Shown: positions 21,354-27,937, counted from the stretch's first letter. The stretch: 64,000 nucleotides of DNA from Microbacterium esteraromaticum (GCF_028747645.1 NZ_CP118100.1:1488001-1552000), one strand, 5' to 3'. The notes: generated from the sequence alone by a model not told the origin. Numbers and translations are program-made.

Positions 21354-21848
21354 TCACCCCGCGTCGTGCTCGTCCGCGAGCATCACCAGCTGGTCGAGCC
21401 GGTATCCGAGCCAGTCGTAGACGTGGAAGCGTTCGTCGCCGGGCTCGTGGGTGTCGGCGGTGTCGATGCCGAGTCGCGCGGCGACGACCAATCGCACCGC
21501 TGCCAGGGTTCTCAGCCAGGCGTCTACGTGCTCCGGTGGGATCCGTATCGTCCGTTGCCGCATGGCTGCGCGCGTCGACGGAGCTGAGCCGCCCTCGAGG
21601 GGTGCGCCGAGATCGGAACGCACATCGAGGGCATCCGCCGTCCGCCGATCGAACAGGCCATCGCGTGTGGCGGCGCGGAACTCGGCTGCCGCTGCGGGGT
21701 CATCGGCATAGGCAGCCGGTGCGATGCGGCTCAGACCGGGGTCGTCTGTCACTTTGCCGTCGGCGATGACGTCGAGGAACTCGTCGATGAGCCGCTGCAG
21801 GTTCTGCACCTCGATCGTCGCGAGTGAGAGCGATAGATCCGTCGTCAC
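21354..21848 (-). CDS. DUF2017 family protein
   Basis: A 164-residue mainly helical protein of an uncharacterised actinobacterial family usually encoded beside clpS. I placed the start at GTG 21848, whose GTGA overlap with the clpS stop indicates translational coupling; a frame-open start 27 bases further upstream would overlap clpS more. Conserved-looking features are the LQRLIDEFLDVI helix and the C-terminal YDWLGYRLDQLVMLAD segment. No catalytic motif is seen. The linkage with clpS suggests, but does not prove, a role in regulated proteolysis. Confidence 0.75.
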   Translation of the reverse strand: MTTDLSLSLATIEVQNLQRLIDEFLDVIADGKVTDDPGLSRIAPAAYADDPAAAAEFRAATRDGLFDRRTADALDVRSDLGAPLEGGSAPSTRAAMRQRTIRIPPEHVDAWLRTLAAVRLVVAARLGIDTADTHEPGDERFHVYDWLGYRLDQLVMLADEHDAG

Positions 21849-22135
21849 TGAGGCGCCCGCCTCACCGTCGCCCACAAGCCGAAGTCGTGCATTGCATGCG
21901 CATGGGCCTCCATCGTCTCGCGCGGACCGGTCGCCACCACGGCGTGCCCCTCGTGGTGAACGGCGAGCATCAACCTGTTGGCGTGCTCGGCCGGATATCC
22001 GAAGTACGTGCGGAAGATGCGTGCCACGTAGCTCATCAGGTTCACGGGGTCATCCCACACGACGAGCTGCCACGGCACCAGAGGCGCCGCCGTCAGCTGC
22101 TCATCGAGAACCGGCGTCGAGGACGGTGTGCTCAT
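21845..22135 (-). CDS. clpS: ClpS, adaptor for N-degron delivery to ClpAP/ClpCP
   Basis: A 96-residue adaptor that binds proteins with destabilising N-terminal residues and hands them to the Clp ATPase. The core signature PWQLVVWDDPVNLMSYV is intact, including the D-D-P and N that bind the substrate amino group, with the later VHHEGHAVVATG helix-turn and the MEAHAHAMHDFGLWATV segment. The flexible N-terminus is about 20 residues. ATG 22135 overlaps the upstream stop as ATGA and its own stop overlaps DUF2017 as GTGA: a tightly coupled trio. Confidence 0.95.
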   Translation of the reverse strand: MSTPSSTPVLDEQLTAAPLVPWQLVVWDDPVNLMSYVARIFRTYFGYPAEHANRLMLAVHHEGHAVVATGPRETMEAHAHAMHDFGLWATVRRAPQ

Positions 22136-22989
22136 GCCCACCCCAGTTCGTGCAGTTGCTCGTCGTCGATGCCGTAGAAGTGCGCGATCTCGTGCACCAA
22201 CGTCGTGTGTACCTCCGCGCGCAGCGCGGCCTCATCCGCACACGCGGCGAGATGCGTCTCGCGGAAGACGATGATGCGGTCGGGCAGCTCGCCCATCCCG
22301 TATTGGCCGCGCTCGGTCAGCGCGAACCCCTCGTACAGGCCGAACAACTCCTCGCCGGTCTCCGCGCGGTCCTCAACGACGAACACGACGTTGTCCAGGC
22401 CATCGACCATGTCGTCGGGCAGCTTGTCGAGTTCGTCGATCACGAGGGCCTCGAAGGCATCGGCATCCATCTCCATCCCGGCGCCGAGGTCGAGGCTCAT
22501 GTGCACGCGCGGGCCGACGTCGGAGAGCCCAGTGCGCTGCTCGGCGTCGAGGAGAGCCGCGGTGAAGCTGTCCGAGGGCGTCGGGACCTCAGCGAAACCG
22601 AGGGACGCGTAGAACGGTGCGTTCCAGGGGATCTCGGCGAAGGTGCGCAACGTGATCTGTTTCGCCCCGCGCGCACGTGCCTCGTCGAGTGCGGCGTGCA
22701 CAAGGGCCGTGCCGTGGCCGAGCCGGGCATGCTCCGGCAGCACCGACAGCTGCTCCAGGTGCGCCGCATCAGCGTGCGTGATGACGTGGACGAAACCGAC
22801 GGGCGGACCGGCCTCATCGTCTGCGGCCACGAGAACGAACCCCGGATGCTGACAGCGATCCTGTCCGGACGGGGGAGAGCCCCACGCGGTACGGTCTGCG
22901 ATCGCGTCGAATGCGGTGTCGGCTGCGGCCTCGATCCTCGCGATCGATGGCAGATCGGAGTCTGTTGCGATACGGACGTGCGAGGCCAT
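22132..22989 (-). CDS. Fusion of GNAT acetyltransferase and zincin-like metallopeptidase
   Basis: A 285-residue two-domain protein. The N-terminal part (about 1-160) is a GNAT domain: LEQLSVLPEHARLGHGTALVHAAL acetyl-CoA loop (split here as LPEHARLGHGTAL) and ITLRTFAEIPWNAPFYASLGF. The C-terminal part (about 180-285) is a minimal zincin with HEIAH at 266-270 and the extended pattern HExxHxxGxxD ending at D276. The ATG at 22989 has TACGAT six bases upstream; 21 codons of open frame before it are not used. First gene of the clpS trio. Stand-alone versions of both domains are known; the fusion and its clpS linkage suggest protein modification or processing, which is inference. Confidence 0.85.
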   Translation of the reverse strand: MASHVRIATDSDLPSIARIEAAADTAFDAIADRTAWGSPPSGQDRCQHPGFVLVAADDEAGPPVGFVHVITHADAAHLEQLSVLPEHARLGHGTALVHAALDEARARGAKQITLRTFAEIPWNAPFYASLGFAEVPTPSDSFTAALLDAEQRTGLSDVGPRVHMSLDLGAGMEMDADAFEALVIDELDKLPDDMVDGLDNVVFVVEDRAETGEELFGLYEGFALTERGQYGMGELPDRIIVFRETHLAACADEAALRAEVHTTLVHEIAHFYGIDDEQLHELGWA

Positions 22990-22995
22990 GCATCG

Positions 22996-23001
22996 ATCGT
23001 A
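22996..23001 (-). promoter_or_regulatory. -10 box of GNAT-metallopeptidase/clpS operon (leaderless)
   Basis: TACGAT on the minus strand, six bases before the ATG at 22989. Confidence 0.6.
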
Positions 23002-23058
23002 TCGAGTCGTACTGATCGCGGCCCTCGTCGAAAGCGCCGACGCGTTCCACAAGGGCTG

Positions 23059-23086
23059 TTGCGGGCGATCCTTGCGTTGCTAGCAT
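23059..23086 (+). promoter_or_regulatory. Promoter of CPBP protease gene (leadered)
   Basis: TTGCGG (23059-23064), a 16-bp spacer and TAGCAT (23081-23086), followed by a leader of about 35 nt with the Shine-Dalgarno AGAAGGAGA before ATG 23127. It is the one clearly leadered chromosomal promoter in the window. Confidence 0.55.
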
Positions 23087-23126
23087 CACTCGCAAAACAC
23101 AGAGACGGTTCTCAGAAGGAGAACAC

Positions 23127-24020
23127 ATGGCCGAGTCAGCAGTGGTGCAAACATCGAAGTGGCGTAGTTTCTGGAACAACGGCGGATGGTGGAAGGCCCT
23201 GCTGCTAGTCGTCTTCTACTGGGTGCTCTACCAGGGCGTCGCGTGGCTCATTCACACTCTCTTCGCCGGGATGATGACGCCGGGTGGCACGTTCGCCTCC
23301 GCGCAGAACGTCCTGATCGGTCAGACGCTGTCGATCCTCGTCACCGGGCTGTTGATGCTCGCACTCGCCTGGTCGTTCGGCTGGTTGAAAGAGCTGTTCG
23401 GGCCACAGCCGATCCGCGGCAGCTGGTGGATGTGGCTGGCGGTCGTCGTCGTGCTGGGCTTCAACGCGGTGCGGTACGTGGCCGTCGACTATCAAGCGGT
23501 CGGGGTCGGGGTGACGCTGATGACACTGTTCCTCGGACTGTGCATCGGATTCACCGAGGAGCTCGTGTGCCGTGGCTTCGCGGTGCAACTGCTGCGCCGC
23601 GGCGGATACAGCGAGTGGGTCGTCGCCGCGCTATCGTCGCTGCTGTTCGGCATCCTGCACGCCGGGAACTTCATCGGCACGACGGATCTGCTTCCCGTCA
23701 TCGTGCTGGTGGCGTACACGTTCACGTTCGGCGTGCTGATGTACCTCTCGATGCGCGTCAGCGGCACGCTGATCCTGGCGATCCTGCTGCACGCCTCGAC
23801 CGATCCGAGCCAGTTCCTGATCACCGGCGCCATCGGCGAGCAGGGACAGGTGGGAGAGGTGAGCGCGCTGCTGCCGATCGCGAACCTCGCGAACCCCGTT
23901 GTGATCATCGTCGGACTTGTGCTGCTGATCTTCATCCGCGGGCGTGTCGGCCGCGCGCACTACGGTCTCGGCGATCGCGTGGGCTATAGGCCAAAAGGAG
24001 TGGATGGGTTCTTGATCTAG
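23127..24020 (+). CDS. CPBP (CAAX protease/bacteriocin-processing) membrane protease, C-terminus replaced by an IS
   Basis: A 297-residue multi-pass membrane protein of the CPBP glutamic protease family. Motif 1 is EELVCRGF with E144, E145 and R149; motif 2 has H178 (FGILHAG); motif 3 has H222 (LLHAS). About eight hydrophobic segments are seen. An IS element begins after codon 284 plus two bases, so the last 12 residues (GYRPKGVDGFLI) come from the IS end. Joining the two flanks through one copy of the 8-bp duplication restores D-R-V-E-K and a TAA stop, giving an original 287-residue protein. All catalytic residues lie before the break, so function is probably kept. Confidence 0.9.
   Translation: MAESAVVQTSKWRSFWNNGGWWKALLLVVFYWVLYQGVAWLIHTLFAGMMTPGGTFASAQNVLIGQTLSILVTGLLMLALAWSFGWLKELFGPQPIRGSWWMWLAVVVVLGFNAVRYVAVDYQAVGVGVTLMTLFLGLCIGFTEELVCRGFAVQLLRRGGYSEWVVAALSSLLFGILHAGNFIGTTDLLPVIVLVAYTFTFGVLMYLSMRVSGTLILAILLHASTDPSQFLITGAIGEQGQVGEVSALLPIANLANPVVIIVGLVLLIFIRGRVGRAHYGLGDRVGYRPKGVDGFLI
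23973..23980. repeat. Left copy of 8-bp target-site duplication
   Basis: GATCGCGT directly left of the IS; the identical copy is at 25240-25247. Confidence 0.95.
23981..24007. repeat. Left terminal inverted repeat of the IS
   Basis: 27 bp beginning GGGCTATAGGCCAAAAGG; one mismatch to the right end. Confidence 0.95.
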
Positions 24021-24072
24021 GCGCGTGTTTCCGGGGTGATTCGGGGATCATCATGGTCGGCGACGCTTAGTC

Positions 24073-25201
24073 GTGACCCTTCCCTCGAATTCGACGACGT
24101 GCGTGCTATGCGGTTCACAGCTGGTGAAGAACGGCCGCCACCGCTCGGGAACGCAACGCTGGCGGTGCAAGAGCTGCGGGGCATCTGCAGTACGCCGGCG
24201 CCCGGATGTGACCCGTCGTGAGCAGCTGCGTCGGTTCGTGGTCTGGCTGACGGGCAAGCAGACCCAGGCCGAGATCGACGGCACCCGCACCGGACGCTCG
24301 TTTCGTCGAGACACCGCCTGGTGCTGGGACATCCAGCCGTACCGCGAACCGACTGAGACCATCCACCATGCGGTGCTCGTCGATGGAGTCTGGATCGGGT
24401 CCTGGTGCCTGCTGATCGCGATCAGCGACAAGGGCGACCTGCTGGCCTGGCAATGGTGCGGCCGCGAGACCACCGCCGCCTGGACCGCACTGCTGGAGCA
24501 GGTCCCCGCGCCCGGGGTGATCGTCTCCGACGGCGGCTCCGGGCTTCCCTCGGCACTTGCGGGCGTGCTGGCCGGAGACGAAGCATCAGCGGTGCATCTT
24601 CCACCTGCAGATGAACACCACCCGGCACCTGACCCGCAACCCCCGCACCGCCGCAGGCAAAGCGTTGCGCGAACTCGTGATGAACCTCAGCAACATCGAC
24701 GACGAAGACGCCGCGATCGCCTGGCAGCTGCAGCTTGAGCAGTGGTGGCAGACGTTCGGACACCTCACCCGCGAGCGGACCATGTTCCGCAACGGCCAGT
24801 GGGGCTTCACCCACGACCGACTCCGCAAAGCCTGGCTCCTGATCCGAAAAGTCACCCGAGACGGGGTCTTGTTCACCTGGATCACCTACGGCAACCCCCG
24901 CACCACCAGCCCACTGGAAGGCGGATACAACAGCCCCATCCGCGAGCTCCTGCGCCGCCACCGCGGAATGAGCGAGGTCCACCGCCGCCGCGCCATCGAA
25001 TGGCTCCTCACCCTGCGGCAGATACCGCTCGAGCAAGCACTCACCCTCACCCTCACCCTCACACCAGCACCAGCCCCTGAGCCCAACCAGCACGACCAGG
25101 AAGACCAAGCCGAAGACATCGGCGGCCCATCCCTCTACGACACCGGCCTAGACGCCACCGAAGGCCTCTGGGAACGAACCGGATGGGCAGGACGCGGATG
25201 A
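24073..25201 (+). pseudogene. IS1249-type transposase, frameshifted
   Basis: The first frame (24073 to about 24558) encodes an N-terminal zinc ribbon (C10, C13, C32, C35), then D104 (VLVDGVW) and D153 (VSDGGSGLP) of the DDE triad. The reading then moves to the next frame, which runs RACWPETKHQRC, continuous with the expected protein, and carries the C-terminal part with the catalytic glutamate region TSPLEGGYN. A single extra base in CTTGCGGGCG near 24556-24560 explains the break. The rest is undamaged. It is most simply a recently inactivated copy; a sequencing error or a +1 frameshift are alternatives. Confidence 0.85.
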
Positions 25202-25212
25202 CACACCCGACG

Positions 25213-25239
25213 CCATCCACTCCTTTTGGCCTATAACCC
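25213..25239. repeat. Right terminal inverted repeat of the IS
   Basis: 27 bp, complement of the left end with one mismatch. Confidence 0.95.
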
Positions 25240-25247
25240 GATCGCGT
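25240..25247. repeat. Right copy of 8-bp target-site duplication
   Basis: GATCGCGT; the following CGAGAAGTAA supplies the original last codons and stop of the CPBP protease. Confidence 0.95.
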
Positions 25248-25270
25248 CGAGAAGTAACGGGCAACGGAAA

Positions 25271-25311
25271 AGGTCAGGCCCGGACTCCTTGGAGGAGTTC
25301 GGGCCTGACCT
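25271..25311 (-). terminator. Rho-independent terminator after tRNA-His
   Basis: An 18-bp stem (25271-25288 with 25294-25311, one G-T pair) with loop TTGGA. Read on the minus strand it is followed by TTTTCC, so it ends the tRNA-His transcript; it also faces the original end of the CPBP gene and may work in both directions. Confidence 0.85.
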
Positions 25312-25314
25312 GAT

Positions 25315-25390
25315 TGGGGTGAGTAACGGGGCTTGAACCCGCGACCCCCGCGACCACAACGCGGTGCTCTACCAGCTGAGCTATACCCAC
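25315..25390 (-). tRNA. tRNA-His (anticodon GTG)
   Basis: On the minus strand the acceptor stem GTGGGTA pairs with TACTCAC (one G-T pair), the D arm is AGCTCAGCTGGTAGAGC, the anticodon loop TTGTGGT carries GTG, and the T arm is CGGGTTCAAGCCCCG. A G at -1 (base 25391) faces C73, the tRNA-His identity pair, and CCA is encoded (25315-25317). Confidence 0.96.
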
Positions 25391-25426
25391 CATGTGCCCG
25401 CCTCAGCGGGCAACCCTTAGAGTCTA

Positions 25427-26053
25427 TTACATGTTTTGAGTGAACGATGACACGGTGCGACTCGAGATGTCTTTGGCCTCGTCGGAAGAGGGTCCGGGCT
25501 CGGCTACGAAGACCGCTTCACGGTAGTAGTGCAGCTCGCGGATGGACTCCAGAATGTCGGCCAACGCACGGTGTCCGCCGTTCTTCTCAGGGGCCAGGAA
25601 GAACACCCGCGGGTACCAGCGGCGCGAGAGCTCCTTGATGCTGGAGACGTCGACGTTGCGGTAGTGCAGGTGCCCGTCGACACCGGGCATGTACTTGGAC
25701 AGGAACATCCGGTCGGTGCCGATCGTGTTGCCCGCCAGCGGCGCCTTGCGCTCCATCGGAACGAAGCGCTTGATGTACGCGAGGGTCTGCGCCTCGGCCT
25801 CGGCCAGCGACACGCCGTGCGGGATCTCGTCGATCAACCCCGACGTGCGGTGCATCTCGGTCACGAAATCGCCCATATTGGCCAGCGCGGCATCGCTCGG
25901 CTTGATGACGACCTGGAACCCGGGGTCGATCACCCGCAACTCGAAGTCCGTGATGACGACGGCGATCTCGACCAGTTCATCGACGGCGAGGTCGAGTCCC
26001 GTCATCTCGCAGTCGATCCACACCAGCCGGTCGTTCTCAGACGCAGAAACCAT
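25427..26053 (-). CDS. orn: Oligoribonuclease Orn
   Basis: A 3'-5' exonuclease of the DEDDh group that clears very short RNAs, mainly pGpG-like dinucleotides. The 208-residue protein has D14 and E16 in DCEMTGLD, the GNTIGTDRMFL motif with the third acid, and H/D in GGHRALADILESI. The C-terminal tail of about 25 residues (SSDEAKDISSRTVSSFTQNM) is longer than in E. coli. ATG 26053 has TAGGAT six bases upstream. It lies between tRNA-His and the tRNA-Arg used as phage attachment site. Confidence 0.96.
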   Translation of the reverse strand: MVSASENDRLVWIDCEMTGLDLAVDELVEIAVVITDFELRVIDPGFQVVIKPSDAALANMGDFVTEMHRTSGLIDEIPHGVSLAEAEAQTLAYIKRFVPMERKAPLAGNTIGTDRMFLSKYMPGVDGHLHYRNVDVSSIKELSRRWYPRVFFLAPEKNGGHRALADILESIRELHYYREAVFVAEPGPSSDEAKDISSRTVSSFTQNM

Positions 26054-26059
26054 CCCTTG

Positions 26060-26065
26060 ATCCTA
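26060..26065 (-). promoter_or_regulatory. -10 box of orn (leaderless)
   Basis: TAGGAT on the minus strand, six bases before the ATG at 26053. Confidence 0.6.
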
Positions 26066-26100
26066 GCGGCGGGCCCGGACACGGTACCGTAGACGTACAC

Positions 26101-26157
26101 GCCTCCTTAGCTCAGTGGATAGAGCAGCAGCCTTCTAATCTGAAGGCGGCAGGTTCG
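26101..26157 (+). pseudogene. 5' part of tRNA-Arg (anticodon TCT), cut at the prophage junction (attL)
   Basis: Bases 26101-26157 follow tRNA numbering 1-57: acceptor strand GCCTCCT, a paired D arm (GCTC with GAGC), anticodon loop CTTCTAA at 32-38 with TCT at 26134-26136, and T54-T55-C56-G57 at the right spacing. After position 57 the T stem cannot close and no AGGAGGC acceptor strand follows. The anticodon stem also has two mismatches (31-39, 27-43), as if the 3' side were a phage-carried imperfect copy. The missing 3' end should be at the far prophage junction, outside the window. Confidence 0.75.
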
Positions 26158-26413
26158 GGCCGTTCTGATCGGTCTCGCCCACGAGGTAGGCGACTGTCGT
26201 GTTGAGGGCTTCGGCAAGAGAGACGAGCTCGGCGATTGCCCAGCCTCGCTGACCCTTCAGCTTGAGGCCCAGCGAGCCGGAGCTCATACCGATCTGCGCC
26301 GCGACGTCGCCCTGCTTGCGCCGCTCGCTCCAGATGAGCATGTGAGCACGCTGCCCGATCTCGCTGTCGATAGCGAGGCTCGGAGTCTTCCGGGTCTTCT
26401 TCGCTGTTTCCAT
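26135..26413 (-). CDS. Phage repressor, single XRE helix-turn-helix domain, ends inside attL
   Basis: A 92-residue protein with one XRE-type domain (about 18-77; QGDVAAQIGMSSGSLGLKLKG is the helix-turn-helix area, continued by AIAELVSLAEALNTTVAYLVG). There is no C-terminal peptidase domain, so RecA-driven self-cleavage is not expected. The ATG at 26413 lies six bases after GATACT and 23 after TTGCGA, making the transcript leaderless; nine upstream codons belong to the promoter. The last six codons (NLPPSD) and the TAG stop are complementary to the tRNA-Arg part, the stop lying in its anticodon loop. Integration therefore sets the protein's C-terminus or nearly so. Confidence 0.85.
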   Translation of the reverse strand: METAKKTRKTPSLAIDSEIGQRAHMLIWSERRKQGDVAAQIGMSSGSLGLKLKGQRGWAIAELVSLAEALNTTVAYLVGETDQNGPNLPPSD

Positions 26414-26419
26414 GTTCCC

Positions 26420-26492
26420 AGTATCGGACAAATCGGACACTTTCGCAAGTTGATGTGTCGAACTTGCGAAAGTTGCTTATTTGTCTGATACC
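26420..26492. promoter_or_regulatory. Divergent, near-symmetrical immunity promoters and operator
   Basis: Leftward promoter: TTGCGA, 17-bp spacer, GATACT (26420-26425). Rightward promoter: TTGCGA, 17-bp spacer, GATACC (26487-26492). Their -35 regions lie in a perfect inverted repeat with 12-bp arms, CTTTCGCAAGTT (26440-26451) and AACTTGCGAAAG (26461-26472), 9 bp apart. Both spacers also share ATTTGTC(C/T)GATAC, and the left one has a 9-bp direct repeat of TGTCCGATT type. These are the likely repressor sites. Confidence 0.75.
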
Positions 26493-26501
26493 GTCCCAGT
26501 C

Positions 26502-26699
26502 ATGACGACGACAGATAAGGAACTTCTTCCCGAGGAAGAAACCTTGCTCACCCCCGGTGAAGCTGCGCGTCGCCTCCACGTCACAACCCGCACCCTACAG
26601 CGGATGGCGCTTCGCGGAGACGTTGAAGCGATTGTCCTTCCGAGCGGGCACCGCCGGTACAAGGCGGATGCGATCGCCGCGATTCGGGGTGTCGCATGA
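26502..26699 (+). CDS. MerR/excisionase-type DNA-binding protein (Cro or Xis role)
   Basis: A 65-residue protein with a winged helix-turn-helix of the excisionase/BldC type: LTPGEAARRLHVTTRTLQRM, then the wing AIVLPSGHRRYKADAIAAI. It is the first gene of the rightward early operon, divergent from the repressor, where Cro or a recombination directionality factor would be expected; sequence alone does not separate the two. I chose ATG 26502; an in-frame TTG at 26481 falls within the promoter. Its stop overlaps the next ATG. Confidence 0.8.
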   Translation: MTTTDKELLPEEETLLTPGEAARRLHVTTRTLQRMALRGDVEAIVLPSGHRRYKADAIAAIRGVA

Positions 26700-27439
26700 C
26701 CGCCCTCGATGTCTTCACCTACGAGGGCACGCGCGTTCGGGTAGTGGTTGTGGACGGCGACCCGTGGTTCGTGCTGGGGGACCTGACCCGCGTGCTCGGA
26801 CTGACCCAGTTCCGGACCGACCGGCTCGATGGTGACGTGATTCGGAATCACCCCATCGCCGACAGCACCGGGCGCTCCCAGATGACGAACATCGTCTCCG
26901 AAGCGGGGATGTATGAGGTCGTCATTCGTTCCGACAAGCCGGAGGCTGTCGCGTTCCGACGGTGGATCACGCACGAGGTCGTGCCGAGCATCCGCCGGAC
27001 CGGTTCGTACGCCGTCCCGGAGACGCGCGAGCAGCTGCTCGCCCGTGCCGTGATCGAGGCGAACACCGCGATCAGCGAGGCACACCAGCAGATCGAAGCG
27101 CTGACCCCGCGCGCCGAGGCATGGGACGAGTTCGCCGACGCCGGCACCGACTACGCCGTCGCGGACGCCGCAGCGCTACTGAACCGCGCCGGCATCCAGA
27201 CCGGCCGCGATCGCCTGTTCGCGAAGCTCGCCGAGATCCGCTGGATCTACCGCGGCGAGAAACGCCGCTGGCGCCCGTACGCCTCAGCAGTCGATGCGGG
27301 CTACCTCACCGAGCGGGCACAGCCACCGCACCGTGACGCCGACGGCGTGCTCGTCCCTTCACCACCGCAGGTGCGGATCACCGCCCGCGGCGTCGAGCGC
27401 CTCCGGGTGCGCCTCGGCGTGCTCGCACTCACCCACTGA
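26696..27439 (+). CDS. Phage antirepressor (BRO-N plus C-terminal KilAC-like domain)
   Basis: A 247-residue protein. Residues 1-110 are a BRO/Ant N-terminal domain (VDGDPWFVLGDLTRVLGL, IVSEAGMYEVVIRSDKPEAV, FRRWITHEVVPSIRRTGSY). The C-terminal part (about 140-245) resembles KilAC/ANT with FADAGTDYAVADAAALLNRAG and TARGVERLRVRLG. Such proteins counteract repressors or bind DNA in the early lytic phase. Start ATG 26696 overlaps the upstream stop as ATGA. Confidence 0.88.
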   Translation: MTALDVFTYEGTRVRVVVVDGDPWFVLGDLTRVLGLTQFRTDRLDGDVIRNHPIADSTGRSQMTNIVSEAGMYEVVIRSDKPEAVAFRRWITHEVVPSIRRTGSYAVPETREQLLARAVIEANTAISEAHQQIEALTPRAEAWDEFADAGTDYAVADAAALLNRAGIQTGRDRLFAKLAEIRWIYRGEKRRWRPYASAVDAGYLTERAQPPHRDADGVLVPSPPQVRITARGVERLRVRLGVLALTH

Positions 27440-27456
27440 CCCCACAGACGAAAGCA

Positions 27457-27480
27457 GGGCGCCCGTTGCACCGGACGCCC
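27457..27480 (+). terminator. Hairpin after the antirepressor (terminator or attenuator)
   Basis: Nine-bp arms with one mismatch (GGGCGCCCG and CGGACGCCC) and loop TTGCAC. There is no T-run, so it may only partly end transcription before the next operon. Confidence 0.45.
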
Positions 27481-27503
27481 CACCAAAGAGAAAGGCCAAG
27501 CAC

Positions 27504-27746
27504 ATGGCCCTCAACGAAAATCCTACGGCCCTGGTGGTCGAAACGCGCGACGGCCGCGCGACGCTCGCCGGGAAGCGCCGCCTCCTCGACGACGTCACCG
27601 AAGCCGCCGAGGTCGCCGACGAGTTCGACGGGCAGGTCTTCGCGATCGAACCGGTCGAGGTCACCCCGCCGTTCTCCCCGATGCCGGCACTGCGTCACGT
27701 CCGCGTCACCGATGAGCTCATCGCTGCGCTCCCGGAGATGGTCTGA
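27504..27746 (+). CDS. Small phage protein, function unknown
   Basis: 80 residues, acidic, no recognised domain; mainly beta and helix (ALVVETRDGRATLAGKRRLL, then FAIEPVEVTPPF). The ATG at 27504 follows AAAGAGAAAGG, a good ribosome site. First gene after the hairpin, with its stop overlapping the next ATG (TGATG). Confidence 0.75.
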   Translation: MALNENPTALVVETRDGRATLAGKRRLLDDVTEAAEVADEFDGQVFAIEPVEVTPPFSPMPALRHVRVTDELIAALPEMV

Positions 27747-27937
27747 TGCGCCGCCCCGCTAAGACCGCACCGCTCGCCCCGTGGCGGGCCATGTTCATCG
27801 CCGCCGCGCTCGTCGTCGCCGCGATCTGCGGCATCCCCGCCGCGAACCCCGTCTTCAACGGCGCCGACCTCGGCGTCTTCATCGCCCTGGCGCTCTTCAT
27901 CGCCGCATTCACCTACCCCGGAAGGGATCAGTCATGA
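27746..27937 (+). CDS. Small two-helix membrane protein
   Basis: 63 residues with two hydrophobic helices (MFIAAALVVAAICGIPAA and LGVFIALALFIAAFTY) and a basic N-terminus (MRRPAK). Its place in the early region argues against holin; superinfection exclusion is one possibility but not shown. It overlaps genes on both sides by one and four bases. Confidence 0.7.
   Translation: MRRPAKTAPLAPWRAMFIAAALVVAAICGIPAANPVFNGADLGVFIALALFIAAFTYPGRDQS

Larger units (their letters stand above)
23981..25239 (+). mobile_element. IS256-family (IS1249-type) insertion sequence
   Basis: A 1259-bp element bounded by 27-bp terminal inverted repeats that match at 26 positions (outermost bases GGGCTATAGG on the left, GGGTTATAGG in the right complement) and flanked by the 8-bp direct repeat GATCGCGT, the duplication length expected for this family. 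It carries one frameshifted transposase. It lies in the last codons of the CPBP protease gene, oriented with it. The intact repeats and perfect duplication point to a recent insertion. Confidence 0.95.

Noticed and set aside
23981..25239. IS as a boundary of the prophage
   Set aside because: It has its own ends and target duplication and lies 0.9 kb outside the tRNA-Arg junction, separated from it by tRNA-His and orn.
26101..26175. Complete, functional tRNA-Arg gene
   Set aside because: The T stem and acceptor stem cannot form after position 57, so only the 5' part is supported.
26112..26579. 155-codon minus-strand frame across attL and the immunity promoters
   Set aside because: Overlaps the repressor in another frame and runs through both promoters and the tRNA part; no domain.
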